The notes: generated by a model from the letters alone, not told the origin. DNA of 64,000 nucleotides from Azospirillum sp. B4 (GCF_000333275.1 NZ_BACU01000527.1:104398-168397); one strand, 5' to 3'; shown: positions 52,743 through 62,046, counted from the stretch's first letter. Numbers and translations are program-made.

Positions 52743-54105
52743 ACACCGTGCCCCCACCCTGCACGGGCGATGCCGCGATGGTGCCGCCGTGGGCCAGCAT
52801 GATCTGGCGGGCCAGCGGCAGGCCGATGCCGCTGCCTTCGCGCTTGGTGGTGTAGAAGGGCACGAAGATCTTGTCGGCCACGTCGGGCGGGATGCCGGGG
52901 CCGTTATCGCGCACCAGCAGGTTCAGATGGCCAGTGACGTCCAGGTGGCCGGCCAGGGTGATGGCGGGCGGTCGGGTGGCCGTGCCGCCGGCCTTCGCCT
53001 CGTCCAGGGCCTCCACCGCGTTCTTCACCAGGTTGATCAGCACCTGGTCGATCAGGTCTGGGTCGGCGCTGATCTCCAGCGGCGGCGGCAGCACCACCAC
53101 GTCCAGTGCCACGCCATGCTCGGCCAGGGCCGGGCCCATCAGCCGCTCCACCCGCCCGAACAGGTCCCGCACCTTCAGCCGGTCCACTTTCGGACGTGGC
53201 ATCTGGGTGAAGCGGCGGTAGCGTTCGACGAAACGCAGCAGGCCGCCGGCGCGTCGGGTGACGGTGTCCATGGCTTCGCCCGCGTCGGCCGCGTCCAACA
53301 GCACGGCGGGTGGCAGGCCGGGTATGGTTTCCAGTTGGGTGCGCAGGTCGGCCAGCAGCGACTGCGCCGTTCCGGCCAAGGAAGAGACCGGCGTCAGCGA
53401 ATTCATCATCTCATGCGTCAGCACCCGCACCAGGTCCGACCAGGCCTTGACCTCCGTCGCCTCCAGCTCCCCGCCGATGTTCTGGAGGGAGACCAGCAGG
53501 CGCGGCCCCTCCGCCAGGGTCAGTTGCGTGGCCCGCACCGTCAGGTGCAACGGCGTGATGCCGCCCGCCACCTTCAGCAGGGCGTTCTGCCCCGGTTCCA
53601 GCACGCGCAACGCGGAGGCCAGGGTGCCGCCGTCCACCAGCTGGCGGTTCAGGTCGTCATGGCCGATCAGGCGGCGGGCGACGGTGTTCAGCAGGTTGAC
53701 GCGGCCGTCGGGATGCACCTCCGCCAGGGCCACCGGCACATGCTCCACCAGCACGTTCAGATAGTCGGCCTTGCGCTCCGTGTCGGCGCGGGCGTCGCGG
53801 AATTTGTCGAACACCCCGGCGAAGGCGCGGCCCAGCTCCTGGAAGCTGGGGCCCATGGCGCGGTAGTTGAAGCTTTGGGTGAAGTCGGAATGGCTGAGCG
53901 CGTTCAGGAAGCGCGCCAGCTCGCGGTTGGTGGTGTTCACCACCCGGACCACGCCGCCGATCTGCAGGGCGATCAGCACCAGGACCAGCAACTCGGTGGC
54001 GTGGTAGTCCGTCGCCTCCAGCAGCAGGCCCAACGCCACGCAACTGAGGCACAGCAGCGTCACCCGCAGGGTCAGCGCCGTGCTGAACGACGACTTAAAG
54101 ACCAT
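52726..54105 (-). CDS. Sensor histidine kinase (NtrY-like)
   Basis: 459 residues. Two helices at the start (about 10-28 and 38-53) with almost no periplasmic loop, a HAMP-like segment, a PAS-like domain (VLVEHVPVALAEVHPDGRVN), a kinase core with H-box LTHEMMNSLTPV, N-box LVKNAVEAL, and G-boxes DNGPGIP and GSGIGLPLARQIM. The short loop means it senses in the membrane or cytoplasm. It overlaps the regulator gene by 11 bases and is its cognate kinase. Confidence 0.9.
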   Translation of the reverse strand: MVFKSSFSTALTLRVTLLCLSCVALGLLLEATDYHATELLVLVLIALQIGGVVRVVNTTNRELARFLNALSHSDFTQSFNYRAMGPSFQELGRAFAGVFDKFRDARADTERKADYLNVLVEHVPVALAEVHPDGRVNLLNTVARRLIGHDDLNRQLVDGGTLASALRVLEPGQNALLKVAGGITPLHLTVRATQLTLAEGPRLLVSLQNIGGELEATEVKAWSDLVRVLTHEMMNSLTPVSSLAGTAQSLLADLRTQLETIPGLPPAVLLDAADAGEAMDTVTRRAGGLLRFVERYRRFTQMPRPKVDRLKVRDLFGRVERLMGPALAEHGVALDVVVLPPPLEISADPDLIDQVLINLVKNAVEALDEAKAGGTATRPPAITLAGHLDVTGHLNLLVRDNGPGIPPDVADKIFVPFYTTKREGSGIGLPLARQIMLAHGGTIAASPVQGGGTVFTLRF

Positions 54106-55516
54106 GCTTCTCCATCCGGCGGTAGAGGGAGGTGCGGGTGATGCCCAGTTCGTTGGCGGCGTGGCTGATGTTGCCCTGGTGCTTTTCCAGCGCCCGGCGG
54201 ATCACCTGCGCCTCCACCGTTTCCAGGTCCAGCGTGCCCAGCGTGAAGTCGCCATCGGCGCCGGTCGCCAGGAGCGGCGGGGCCGCCGCCGGCCGGGGCG
54301 CGCCGCCGGGGGCGGAGGGCAGGGAGAAGTCCTCCGCCTCCAGCACGTCGCCGGCGCCCAGGATCATGGCGCGCTCCACCGCGTGGCGCAGGGCGCGGAC
54401 GTTGCCCGGCCAGTGATAGGCCTTCAGCCGCGCCAGCGCGTCGTCGGACAGGCGGCGGGGCGGGATGGCGTACTTGCGGGCGTACAGGCCCATGAAATGC
54501 GCCACCAGCGCCGGAATGTCGTCCGCCCGGTCGCGCAACGGGGGCAGGCGCAATTCCACCGTGTTGATTCGGTACAGCAGATCCTGGCGGAAGGTGTCCG
54601 GGCTCTCCAGCTGCTCCACCGGCATGTTGGTGGCGGAGATCAGGCGCACGTCGATGGGGATGGGCCGGTTGCCGCCCACGGGGATGACCACCCGCTGCTC
54701 CAGCACCGACAGCAGCTTGCTCTGCTGGTACAGGGGCAGGTTGCCGATCTCGTCCAGGAATAGGGTGCCGCCATTGGCCGCGACCAGCCGGCCGACCCGG
54801 TCGTCCTTGGCGTCGGTGAAGGCGCCCTTCTTATGGCCGAAAAGCTCGCTCTCGAACAAATTCTCCGAGATGGCGCCCAGGTCGACCGCCACGAACACCT
54901 GGGACGCGCGGCGGGAGCGGCGGTGGATCTCCCGGGCGATCACCTCCTTGCCCGTGCCGTTCTCCCCCAGGATCAGGACGTTGGCGTCGGTGGGGGCGGC
55001 GCGGTCCACCAGGGTCAGCACCCGGGTCATGGCCGGGCTGCTGCCGATCAGGGCCTGCCCCGGCTGGTCCAAGGCCGCCGCCAGCTCCTTGTTGCGGGCG
55101 CCCAGCTGCGCCGCCTCCCGCCGCGAGGCGGTCAGGGTCATGGCGCTCATCAGCGTGGCCACCAGCCGCTCGTTCGACCAGGGCTTCAGCACGAAGTCGC
55201 AGGCGCCCTGCTTCATCGCTTCCACCGCCGTGCCGACGTCGCCATAGGCGGTCATCAGGATGACCGACAGGGTCGGGTCGATCTCCAGCACCCGTTTCAG
55301 CCATTGGAAGCCCTCACGACCCGTGTTGGCGCCGATGGCGAAGTTCATGTCCAGCAGGACGGCGTCGAACGCCTCCTCCTTCAGCAGCAGGGGGATGCGG
55401 TCGGGCTGGCTCTCGGTGTGGACCAGGATGCCTTCGCGCTTCAACAACAGGCGCGCGGCCACCAGGATGTCCTGGTCGTCGTCCACCATCAGGATGCGGC
55501 CGTTTTTCTGAGTCAT
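54095..55516 (-). CDS. NtrC-family sigma-54-dependent response regulator
   Basis: 473 residues. Receiver with Asp56 (AVLLDMNFA), AAA+ domain with Walker A GENGTGKE (184-191), sigma-54 loop GAFTDA (231-236; the usual form is GAFTGA), Walker B TLFLDEIGNL, and a Fis-type HTH at the end (NISHAANELGITRTSLYRRM). The ATG at 55516 is used; the GTG at 55534 has no ribosome site. It is transcribed first, with the kinase overlapping its end, and is divergent from the OsmC gene. Confidence 0.92.
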   Translation of the reverse strand: MTQKNGRILMVDDDQDILVAARLLLKREGILVHTESQPDRIPLLLKEEAFDAVLLDMNFAIGANTGREGFQWLKRVLEIDPTLSVILMTAYGDVGTAVEAMKQGACDFVLKPWSNERLVATLMSAMTLTASRREAAQLGARNKELAAALDQPGQALIGSSPAMTRVLTLVDRAAPTDANVLILGENGTGKEVIAREIHRRSRRASQVFVAVDLGAISENLFESELFGHKKGAFTDAKDDRVGRLVAANGGTLFLDEIGNLPLYQQSKLLSVLEQRVVIPVGGNRPIPIDVRLISATNMPVEQLESPDTFRQDLLYRINTVELRLPPLRDRADDIPALVAHFMGLYARKYAIPPRRLSDDALARLKAYHWPGNVRALRHAVERAMILGAGDVLEAEDFSLPSAPGGAPRPAAAPPLLATGADGDFTLGTLDLETVEAQVIRRALEKHQGNISHAANELGITRTSLYRRMEKHGL

Positions 55517-55585
55517 CGGTGTGAAGTCCCCCACGATACTGTCCGGAAACGTACACCGCCTGAACCTTCAGCGCATGTCCGTTCT

Positions 55586-55660
55586 GCGGTGGTTCCCCTT
55601 GGCGGAACGGGAATGGCCCCGTCCAATGGGGCCACGGCAACCGTTGAGGGGAACCACCGC
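55586..55660 (+). promoter_or_regulatory. Long leader hairpin covering the OsmC ribosome site
   Basis: Outer 14-bp arms GCGGTGGTTCCCCT (55586-55599) and AGGGGAACCACCGC (55647-55660), with a nested TGGCCCC/GGGGCCA hairpin (55614-55634). The right arm contains the GAGGGG ribosome site and stops one base before ATG 55662. It could mask translation, or be an operator of the divergent response regulator. Confidence 0.6.
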
Positions 55661-55661
55661 C

Positions 55662-56147
55662 ATGGCGGGCAAGCAGCACACCTACCGCGTCACCGTCACC
55701 TGGACCGGGAACACGGGCGCCGGCACGGCGGGATACCGCGCCTACAGCCGCGACCATGAGATCGCCGCCGTGGGCAAGCCGGTCATTCCCGGCTCCTCCG
55801 ATCCCGCCTTCCTGGGCGCCGCCACCCGCTACAACCCGGAGGAGATGCTGGTCGCCTCCCTCTCCGCCTGCCACAAGCTGTGGTATCTGCACCTGGCGGC
55901 GGAGGCGGGGCTGGTCGTCACCGCTTATCGCGACGCCGCCGAGGGCACGATGGCGGAGACGGGCGACGGCAACGGCCATTTCACCCGTGTCCTGCTGCGC
56001 CCCCACGTCAGCCTCTCGGCGGCGGGCACGGCCGGTGCCGATGTGGCATTGGCCCAGGCCCTGCATGAAAAGGCGCACCACTTCTGCTTCATCGCCAACT
56101 CGGTCAACTTCCCCGTGGAGACGGAAGGGACGGTCACTGTGGACTAG
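55662..56147 (+). CDS. OsmC/Ohr-family peroxidase
   Basis: 161 residues. Redox cysteines Cys70 (ASLSACHKLWYLHL) and Cys142 (AHHFCFIANSVNFPV), spaced as in OsmC-type thiol peroxidases that reduce organic hydroperoxides. RYNPEEMLVASLSAC is the standard context. The upstream frame to 55521 is a shadow; ATG 55662 follows GAGGGG. It is closest to the YhfA/OsmC branch rather than Ohr, because the N-terminal domain is extended. Single-gene unit. Confidence 0.9.
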   Translation: MAGKQHTYRVTVTWTGNTGAGTAGYRAYSRDHEIAAVGKPVIPGSSDPAFLGAATRYNPEEMLVASLSACHKLWYLHLAAEAGLVVTAYRDAAEGTMAETGDGNGHFTRVLLRPHVSLSAAGTAGADVALAQALHEKAHHFCFIANSVNFPVETEGTVTVD

Positions 56148-56150
56148 GCT

Positions 56151-56167
56151 GTAGCCAAGTTGGCTAC
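56151..56167. other. 17-bp palindrome after the OsmC gene
   Basis: GTAGCCAAGTTGGCTAC, perfect with one central base, three bases after the OsmC stop. No U-run. It may end the transcript or bind a protein. Confidence 0.4.
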
Positions 56168-56358
56168 ACATCTTGTCAGAATCTGTGACATATGCGGCGT
56201 GTACTCGGGCGCGTGGGTAAACTATTCTCCACTACCATGAGTGTTCCCTTTGCGGGGCGCTTTACTTGGCAGAGGAGACGGTCCCCCATGCGCCGCGTTG
56301 ATGATGCTCCCCCGCTGGCCTGTGGGCCGCGGCGGGGGCGCTGAGTGGGCGGATCAAA

Positions 56359-57555
56359 GTGCGCGCGCGCTATGACGCCGTGGTTCTGGGCGGTGGCCCG
56401 GCTGGCTTGGCCACCGCCCTATGCCTGCGGCGCTACAGCCCGGATGTGGCCATCCTGGTGGCGGAGGCCGGGCCGGCGGGGCAGCCGGGCATGGGCGCCA
56501 ACGCCCCGCCGGAGCTGCTGCTGCCGGTGGGGCAACTGGGCCTGGTGGCGCGTTTCCGCGCCGGCGGCCATGTGCCCTGCCCGGGCAGCGCCTCCCTCTG
56601 GGGCGGCGGCCGGGTGACCAGCTGCGATTTCCCCTACAACCCCATGGGACCCGCCTGGCGGCTGGACCGTGCGCGCTTCGACGCCATGATGCTGGACGCG
56701 GCCGAGACGGCCGAGGTGGCCGTGGTCTTCGGCACCCGGTTCCAGCGGACCCAGGCCATGCCGGGCCTGGGTCACCGGCTGATGCTGGAGAGGGCGGGCA
56801 CGCTGCACGCGGTGGAGACCCGCTGGGTGGTGGACGCCACCGGGGCGGAAGCGCGCTTCGCGCGGGCGCTGGGGGTGGATCGACAGGTGGACGACACCCT
56901 CTACGCCCTGGCGGCCGTCCTGCCGCTGCCGGGTGACCTGACCTGGCAGACCCTGATCGAGGCCACGCCCCAGGGCTGGTGGCAAGCCGTCCGTCTGCCG
57001 GAGGGGCAGGTGGCGGTCATGCTGGTGACCGACCAGGCGGGGCTAAATGACCTGGGGCTGCACGACGTGGGACCGCACGACGCGGGTACGGGCGCTGGGG
57101 CGGCCGCCTGGGGGCGGGCGCTGAACGCCACGCTGCATGTCGGCCCACGGTTGGCGGCGGCGGGGGTGGTCCTGGGCTTGCCGCGAGGTGCCGCGGACCC
57201 GCTGCCGCGGCGCTTCCAGTCCAGCCTGCTGATGCAGGTGGAGGGGACCGGTTGGGCGGCGGTGGGTGACGCCGCCGCGAGTTTCGATCCTGTGGCGGCC
57301 CATGGTCTCCACGCCGCGTTGGCGGACGGCGTGGCGGTGGGCCGTGAGGTGGCGCGGGCGCTGGGGGCGGCGCTGCCGCCGCCGTCCCGCGCCCGCGCGG
57401 TGGCCGTGGCACGGCGCCACGCCGATTATTGCCGCACCCGCGCCCAACTCTACGGACGGGAGACCCGCTGGCCGGATGCGCCCTTCTGGCGGGAGCGGCA
57501 CAGCCGCGCGGCCCTGGCGCTGGCCGCCACCGGCGTGATGCCGTCGGAGGTGTGA
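56359..57555 (+). CDS. FAD-dependent oxidoreductase (tryptophan-halogenase/LodB-like fold)
   Basis: 398 residues, GTG start with a weak site. FAD motif DAVVLGGGPAGLATALCL at the start, second FAD motif GWAAVGDAAASFDPVAAHGL, the pattern of flavin monooxygenases and of LodB, which matures quinone-cofactor amine oxidases. No LodA-like partner and no halogenase WxWxIP motif are seen. About 200 bp of empty DNA precede it. Function cannot be fixed. Confidence 0.75.
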   Translation: MRARYDAVVLGGGPAGLATALCLRRYSPDVAILVAEAGPAGQPGMGANAPPELLLPVGQLGLVARFRAGGHVPCPGSASLWGGGRVTSCDFPYNPMGPAWRLDRARFDAMMLDAAETAEVAVVFGTRFQRTQAMPGLGHRLMLERAGTLHAVETRWVVDATGAEARFARALGVDRQVDDTLYALAAVLPLPGDLTWQTLIEATPQGWWQAVRLPEGQVAVMLVTDQAGLNDLGLHDVGPHDAGTGAGAAAWGRALNATLHVGPRLAAAGVVLGLPRGAADPLPRRFQSSLLMQVEGTGWAAVGDAAASFDPVAAHGLHAALADGVAVGREVARALGAALPPPSRARAVAVARRHADYCRTRAQLYGRETRWPDAPFWRERHSRAALALAATGVMPSEV

Positions 57556-57647
57556 GCGGGCCGACGGCTTCCGTCCAGGGGCGCCACGGGCTACCATGCC
57601 GCCCGCCCTTCGCCCCCCCCCCGTTGCCGTCCGAGGTTCCGCCGCCC

Positions 57648-58346
57648 GTGTCCCGCTCCGCCCGCCTGCTGGATCTGATCCAGGCCCTGCGCCGCCATCG
57701 CCGGCCGGTGACGGCGGCCGATTTGGCGGTGGAACTGGGCATTTCCATCCGCACCGTCTATCGCGACATCGCCACCCTGTCGGCCCAGGGCGTGCCGGTG
57801 GAGGGGGAGGCGGGGCTGGGCTATGTCCTGCGGCCCGGCTTCATGCTGCCGCCCCTGATGTTCGGCGATGACGAGATCGAGGCGCTGGTGCTGGGCCTGC
57901 GCTGGGTGGCCCAGCGGGGCGACGGCCCCCTGGGCCTGGCGGCGCACAACGCCAGCGCCAAGATCATGGCCGTGCTGCCCGCCGACCTGCGCGCCCTGGC
58001 GGAGGACAGCGGCTTGGTGCCGGTGTCGCTGAAGCCCACCGTGACCGAGCCGCGAGACCTGACGGAAATCCGCCGCGCCATCCGGATGGAGCGCAAGCTG
58101 CGCATCGCCTACACCGACGGCCAGGGCCGGCCCAGCGATCGCGTCATCTGGCCGTGCGCGCTGGCCTTCATGGAGCGCATCCGCATGGTGGTCGCCTGGT
58201 GCGAGACGCGGCAGGCCTTCCGCCATTTCCGCACCGACCGCATCGTCGAGGTGGCGGTGCAGGCCGACCGGTATCCCCGCCGGCGGCACGCCCTGCTGGC
58301 CGACTGGCGGGCGGAGATGGACGAATCCGAGCCCGAGGCGTCCTGA
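57648..58346 (+). CDS. YafY-type HTH/WYL-domain transcriptional regulator
   Basis: 232 residues. DeoR-like winged HTH (ARLLDLIQALRRHRRPVTAA, LGISIRTVYRDIATLSAQGV) followed by a linker (FMLPPLMFGDDEIEALVLGL) and a WYL-type ligand domain ending in RHFRTDRI. GTG 57648 is used: the protein then begins MSRSARLLDL, as relatives do. The core is shifted from a longer frame starting 57429, inside the previous gene. Ligand unknown; WYL proteins often sense oligonucleotides or stress. Confidence 0.85.
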   Translation: MSRSARLLDLIQALRRHRRPVTAADLAVELGISIRTVYRDIATLSAQGVPVEGEAGLGYVLRPGFMLPPLMFGDDEIEALVLGLRWVAQRGDGPLGLAAHNASAKIMAVLPADLRALAEDSGLVPVSLKPTVTEPRDLTEIRRAIRMERKLRIAYTDGQGRPSDRVIWPCALAFMERIRMVVAWCETRQAFRHFRTDRIVEVAVQADRYPRRRHALLADWRAEMDESEPEAS

Positions 58347-58351
58347 CCGCT

Positions 58352-58741
58352 TCAGGACGCGGGCTTGGCGCCGTCGTAGGCCAGCAGCACCTCGGTATGG
58401 CCCTCTGCCAGGCGATGAGCCAGGGTGCCGGTCACGACCACCCGCCGGCCCAGCAGCGCGGGCGCCAGCTTGACGCCCTTGGGCATCTGCAGTTGAAGGG
58501 CGTCGATGGACGCCACATCCTCATCCGTCTCGGCCGTGCCGCCGGCCACACACACCATCTGCGGAAGGGTCAGCAGGTAATAGTCATCCTTGGGGCCTTT
58601 GGGGCCATGGACCAGGGTAATCTCCCCCGTCAGGGTCACCGGTTCCGGCTGGTAAGGCTGGCAGTCATGGGCCAAGGCGGCGGGAACGGGCAGGGCGGCA
58701 CCGATGGCCAGGGCCAGCGGGAGGAGGGTCCGGAAACGCAT
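58352..58741 (-). CDS. Secreted DUF4431-like protein
   Basis: 129 residues with a signal peptide (MRFRTLLPLALAIGAAL... AHDC). The mature part is a small beta-domain: CQPYQPEPVTLTGEITLVHG, LLTLPQMVCVAGG, then LLGRRVVVTGTLAHRLAEGH, fitting the DUF4431 type with two cysteines. ATG 58741 starts it; the frame is open to 59155. It converges with the WYL gene, six bases between their ends. Function unknown. Confidence 0.75.
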   Translation of the reverse strand: MRFRTLLPLALAIGAALPVPAALAHDCQPYQPEPVTLTGEITLVHGPKGPKDDYYLLTLPQMVCVAGGTAETDEDVASIDALQLQMPKGVKLAPALLGRRVVVTGTLAHRLAEGHTEVLLAYDGAKPAS

Positions 58742-58906
58742 GTGGATGTCCCAGGATCGACAGGGTGCGCGAAAGGTTCGGACCCTAACGCGTGCCGGCG
58801 GGTTTGGCGAGGGGCTGGGAGTCGTCGTCCGCCGTCCCGCCCTGCTGCCAGGATCTGTCAGGGGGTGACGGTATGATGCCACCCTGCCTATCGACGGAGT
58901 GTCGCC

Positions 58907-59428
58907 ATGATCGCCCAACCCACCCCCGCCGTCCGCCCGTCCGGCCGGGTCAGTCCCACCGGGGGGTCGGAGTCCGCGCCGGGCTGGGTATGGGTGGCAT
59001 CCTCGGGCGCCATCGGCCGGGCGCTGGCCGCCGGTGACCTGCGCCTGCCGGTGGGACGCGACGGGGCCCTGCTGCGCGTCGCGGCGGGGGAGCGCGTGGC
59101 CTGCTTCGCACCTGACGCGCAACCGGGCGGCGGCTGTTTCCTGGCGCTGGGCCATGTGCTGCCGGGCGGCATGACGGCGGACCGCGACGCGGTGGGAAGG
59201 GATTGGGCGTGCCGCCCGGTCGCCTATCCGGCGGCTGGACGTGTGCCCTTGGCGGCCGTGCTGGACGGCGCCCTGGCCGGCATGGGCTGGGGGATGAGCC
59301 TGCCCGTGGGCCTGATGCGGCTGGACGGTGGCAGCCTGGACGCCATCGCCGCCGCGCTGACGGAGGGGGAGGAACCAGCCATGGCCTTTCCGCCGGTCCG
59401 GATTGCGTCTCTTGTAGACGCCGATTGA
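58907..59428 (+). CDS. Possible EVE/PUA-like domain protein
   Basis: 173 residues, not firmly recognised. After about 25 disordered residues: WVWVASSGAIGRALAAGDLR, LLRVAAGERVACFAPD, FLALGHVLPGG, WACRPVAYPAAG, PLAAVLDGALAGMGWGM and LPVGLMRLDGGSLDAIAAAL. The order resembles EVE-domain proteins (WxxxxS, G-D-x3-Y-x-P, A-x-G-x-V, then W-G-x-x-L-R-x-G), which bind modified bases. The match is from memory and weak. Own unit, ATG with GGAG upstream. Confidence 0.55.
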   Translation: MIAQPTPAVRPSGRVSPTGGSESAPGWVWVASSGAIGRALAAGDLRLPVGRDGALLRVAAGERVACFAPDAQPGGGCFLALGHVLPGGMTADRDAVGRDWACRPVAYPAAGRVPLAAVLDGALAGMGWGMSLPVGLMRLDGGSLDAIAAALTEGEEPAMAFPPVRIASLVDAD

Positions 59429-59542
59429 TGCAGGTCAGGGATGGTCCGCTGAAGATCCAATAAAAATTCCCTCATTGAAAATAAGGGTGGTGCCAAGGCG
59501 GTAGAACATTCGCCGGCTTCACTATTCAAGGAGGGGTAAGTG

Positions 59543-60196
59543 ATGAAGTTCTTGTCCGTCACGGTGGCCGCCGCAGCTCTTCTGGCGGGGATTTACGGCG
59601 CGGCGCCGGCGGCGCGCGCTTCCGAGGCCGGCGACATCCTGATCCGGGGCCGTGCCCTGATCGTGGCGCCGGACGTGGGCAGCTCTCTCTCGTTGGGTGG
59701 GGCCGGCATTCCGGGTCACACCGACATCAGCACGGCCGTCGTGCCGGAGCTGGACTTCAGCTACTTCTTCACCGACAGCATCGCCGCGGAACTGATCGCC
59801 GGCACGACGCCGCACAACGTGAAGGCCACGGGCACGCCGCTGGGCAAGGTGGACCTGGGCAATGTCTGGCTGCTGCCGCCGACCCTGACGCTGCAGTACC
59901 ACTTCATGCCGCATGAGAAGATCAGCCCCTATATTGGCGTCGGCGTGAACTACACGCTGTTCTATAACGTCGACAAGGGCGATGCCCTGGGCCTGAAGTA
60001 CGACAACACCTTCGGCTATGCCTTCCAGGCCGGCGTGGACTACAAGCTGGACGACCATTGGTCGCTGAACCTGGACCTGAAGAAACTGATGCTGAACACC
60101 ACGGCCACGGTGAACGCCGGGCTGGGCACGCCGATCAAGGCGGACGTTGACATCAACCCCTGGCTGGTCGGCGTCGGCGTGGGGTACCGCTTCTGA
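59543..60196 (+). CDS. ompW: OmpW-family outer-membrane protein
   Basis: 217 residues from ATG 59543 (a GTG at 59540 is adjacent); GGAGGGG is the strong ribosome site. Signal peptide (MKFLSVTVAAAALLAG... ARA), then an eight-strand barrel with GDILIRGRALIVAPD, ISPYIGVGVNYTLFY and the end WLVGVGVGYRF. It carries small hydrophobic compounds or supports envelope stress tolerance. A strong terminator follows; single-gene unit. Confidence 0.93.
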   Translation: MKFLSVTVAAAALLAGIYGAAPAARASEAGDILIRGRALIVAPDVGSSLSLGGAGIPGHTDISTAVVPELDFSYFFTDSIAAELIAGTTPHNVKATGTPLGKVDLGNVWLLPPTLTLQYHFMPHEKISPYIGVGVNYTLFYNVDKGDALGLKYDNTFGYAFQAGVDYKLDDHWSLNLDLKKLMLNTTATVNAGLGTPIKADVDINPWLVGVGVGYRF

Positions 60197-60228
60197 GGCT
60201 GGGATACTCCCCACTGGTTGTGAATGGG

Positions 60229-60268
60229 CCAAGCCGTCCCCGATGCCGGGGGCGGCTTGGTCTTTTTT
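60229..60268 (+). terminator. Intrinsic terminator of ompW
   Basis: Stem CCAAGCCGTCCCC (60229-60241) paired with GGGGCGGCTTGG (60249-60260, one bulge), followed by TCTTTTTT. It lies 32 bases after the stop. Confidence 0.9.
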
Positions 60269-60489
60269 AATGATTGTTAACAGTAAAATAATCCATCTCA
60301 AAAGGATAGAAAGCAACGGATTTGGCGTAAATGAGGCATAAATGACAAGCTAACCCTTTGATCGCGCGCAATTAACCAATATTCACCCAGGCTGCGCGTT
60401 AAGGAAGCCTTAAGATTCCGACCCTAATTTTAGGTTGTCCGGTCGAGAAACATCGACCACATGCAATAAAGAGAAAAGCGGGGTCGATC

Positions 60490-61986
60490 ATGATGAGCGG
60501 GCTGTTTTCCAATATCGGAAACTCTGATGCTAAAGCTATTCTGGAAGCTGTGAACCGATCCCAGGCGATCATTGAATTCAAGATGGACGGTACCATCATC
60601 ACCGCGAATGGGAATTTCCAGAAATTCATGGGTTACACCCTGGCGGAGATCCAGGGCCGTCATCACAGCATGTTCGTCGATGCCGACTACAGGAGCAGCG
60701 AGGAATACCGGAATTTCTGGGCTAGCCTGAACAGGGGTGAGTTCCAGACCGCTGAATTCAAGCGCCTGGCCAAGGGTGGCAGAGAGGTTTGGCTGCAAGC
60801 AACTTACACCCCCGTCATCGGCGCCGGCGGCAAGCCGGTGAAAGTTATCAAGATGGCATCCGACATTACCGCCCGCCGTCAGCGGAATGACGACCTGCGC
60901 AGTCAGTTGAAGGCGATACACAAGAGCCAGGCCGTCATCGAGTTTGATATGGACGGTATCGTCCTGACAGCCAATGAGAACTTCCTGAACGCCATGGGCT
61001 ACGGCCTGGCGGAGATCCAGGGCCGGCACCACAGCATGTTCGTCGACGACGCCGTGAAGGCGAGCGCGGAATACAAGCGTTTCTGGGCGGCGCTGGGCCG
61101 TGGCGAGTTCCAGGCGGCGGAATACAAGCGCTTGGGCAAGGGCGGCAAGCCGGTTTGGATCCAGGCGACCTACAACCCCATCTTCGACATCAGCGGCAAG
61201 CCCTATAAGGTGGTCAAGTTCGCCACCGACATCACCAACCAGGTGCAGGCCCGCGACCGCCGCGCCGCCACGCAAAAGGTGATCTCCCAGGATCTGAGCG
61301 GCTTGGCCGGCGCCATGAACGTGACGGACGAGCAGGTCAGCCACGCCTCGAACGCCGCCATGATCTGCTCTGGCAACGTGCAGGCCATCGCCGGTGGGGC
61401 CACCGAACTGGTGGCCTCGATCGAGGAGATCAGCCGCCAGATGGCCGAGGCCTCCAAGATTTCCGAGGACGCGGTGCGCCAGACGGATCTGACCAACGCC
61501 TCCGTCACCGGCCTGCTGAACGCCGCACAACGCATCGGCGAAGTGGTGAAGTTGATCAGCGACATCGCCAGCCAGACCAACCTGCTGGCCCTGAACGCCA
61601 CCATCGAGGCGGCGCGGGCGGGGGAGGCTGGCAAGGGCTTCGCCGTTGTCGCCACCGAGGTGAAGGCGCTGGCCAACCAGACGGCCAAGGCCACGGGCGA
61701 GATCGCCGAGCAGATCAGCACGGTGCAACTGGCCACCACCGACTCGGCCCGCGCCATCCAGGGCATCGGCGGCATCATCAACCGCATCAATGCCATCTCC
61801 GGCGCCATGGCGGCGGCGGTGGAGGAACAGAACGCGGTGGCCCGCGACATCTCCCGCAACATGCAGACCGCCGCCGATGGCGTCTCCAGCATCAGCGAAA
61901 GCATGACCAAGATCGCCGACGCCACCCAGGGCGCCAACGCTTTGACCCGCCGGATCAACGAGGCTTCGCTGGCCATGGTCGGCTGA
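60490..61986 (+). CDS. Soluble tandem-PAS methyl-accepting chemotaxis protein
   Basis: 498 residues, no membrane helix and no signal peptide. Two PAS domains (residues about 15-135 and 137-257) are direct copies, 122 codons apart, sharing the block [13 protein letters not shown] exactly. Then an MCP signalling domain with the hairpin tip [20 protein letters not shown] and [15 protein letters not shown]. Such cytoplasmic receptors sense redox or light through PAS cofactors (Aer-like). The start is a double ATG at 60490. Terminator follows; single gene. Confidence 0.93.
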   Translation: MMSGLFSNIGNSDAKAILEAVNRSQAIIEFKMDGTIITANGNFQKFMGYTLAEIQGRHHSMFVDADYRSSEEYRNFWASLNRGEFQTAEFKRLAKGGREVWLQATYTPVIGAGGKPVKVIKMASDITARRQRNDDLRSQLKAIHKSQAVIEFDMDGIVLTANENFLNAMGYGLAEIQGRHHSMFVDDAVKASAEYKRFWAALGRGEFQAAEYKRLGKGGKPVWIQATYNPIFDISGKPYKVVKFATDITNQVQARDRRAATQKVISQDLSGLAGAMNVTDEQVSHASNAAMICSGNVQAIAGGATELVASIEEISRQMAEASKISEDAVRQTDLTNASVTGLLNAAQRIGEVVKLISDIASQTNLLALNATIEAARAGEAGKGFAVVATEVKALANQTAKATGEIAEQISTVQLATTDSARAIQGIGGIINRINAISGAMAAAVEEQNAVARDISRNMQTAADGVSSISESMTKIADATQGANALTRRINEASLAMVG

Positions 61987-62016
61987 CGCCCCCACCTGGT
62001 TGACCCGGAACTTGAA

Positions 62017-62046
62017 AGGGCGTCCTCCGCGGGACGCCCTTTTTTT
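62017..62046 (+). terminator. Intrinsic terminator of the chemoreceptor gene
   Basis: Stem AGGGCGTCC (62017-62025) and GGACGCCCT (62032-62040), followed by a T-run to 62046. It lies 31 bases after the stop. Confidence 0.92.

Noticed and set aside
55535..55661. Sigma-54 promoter before the OsmC gene
   Set aside because: I looked because an NtrC-like gene is divergent, but found no GG...GC pair with the -24/-12 spacing and context.
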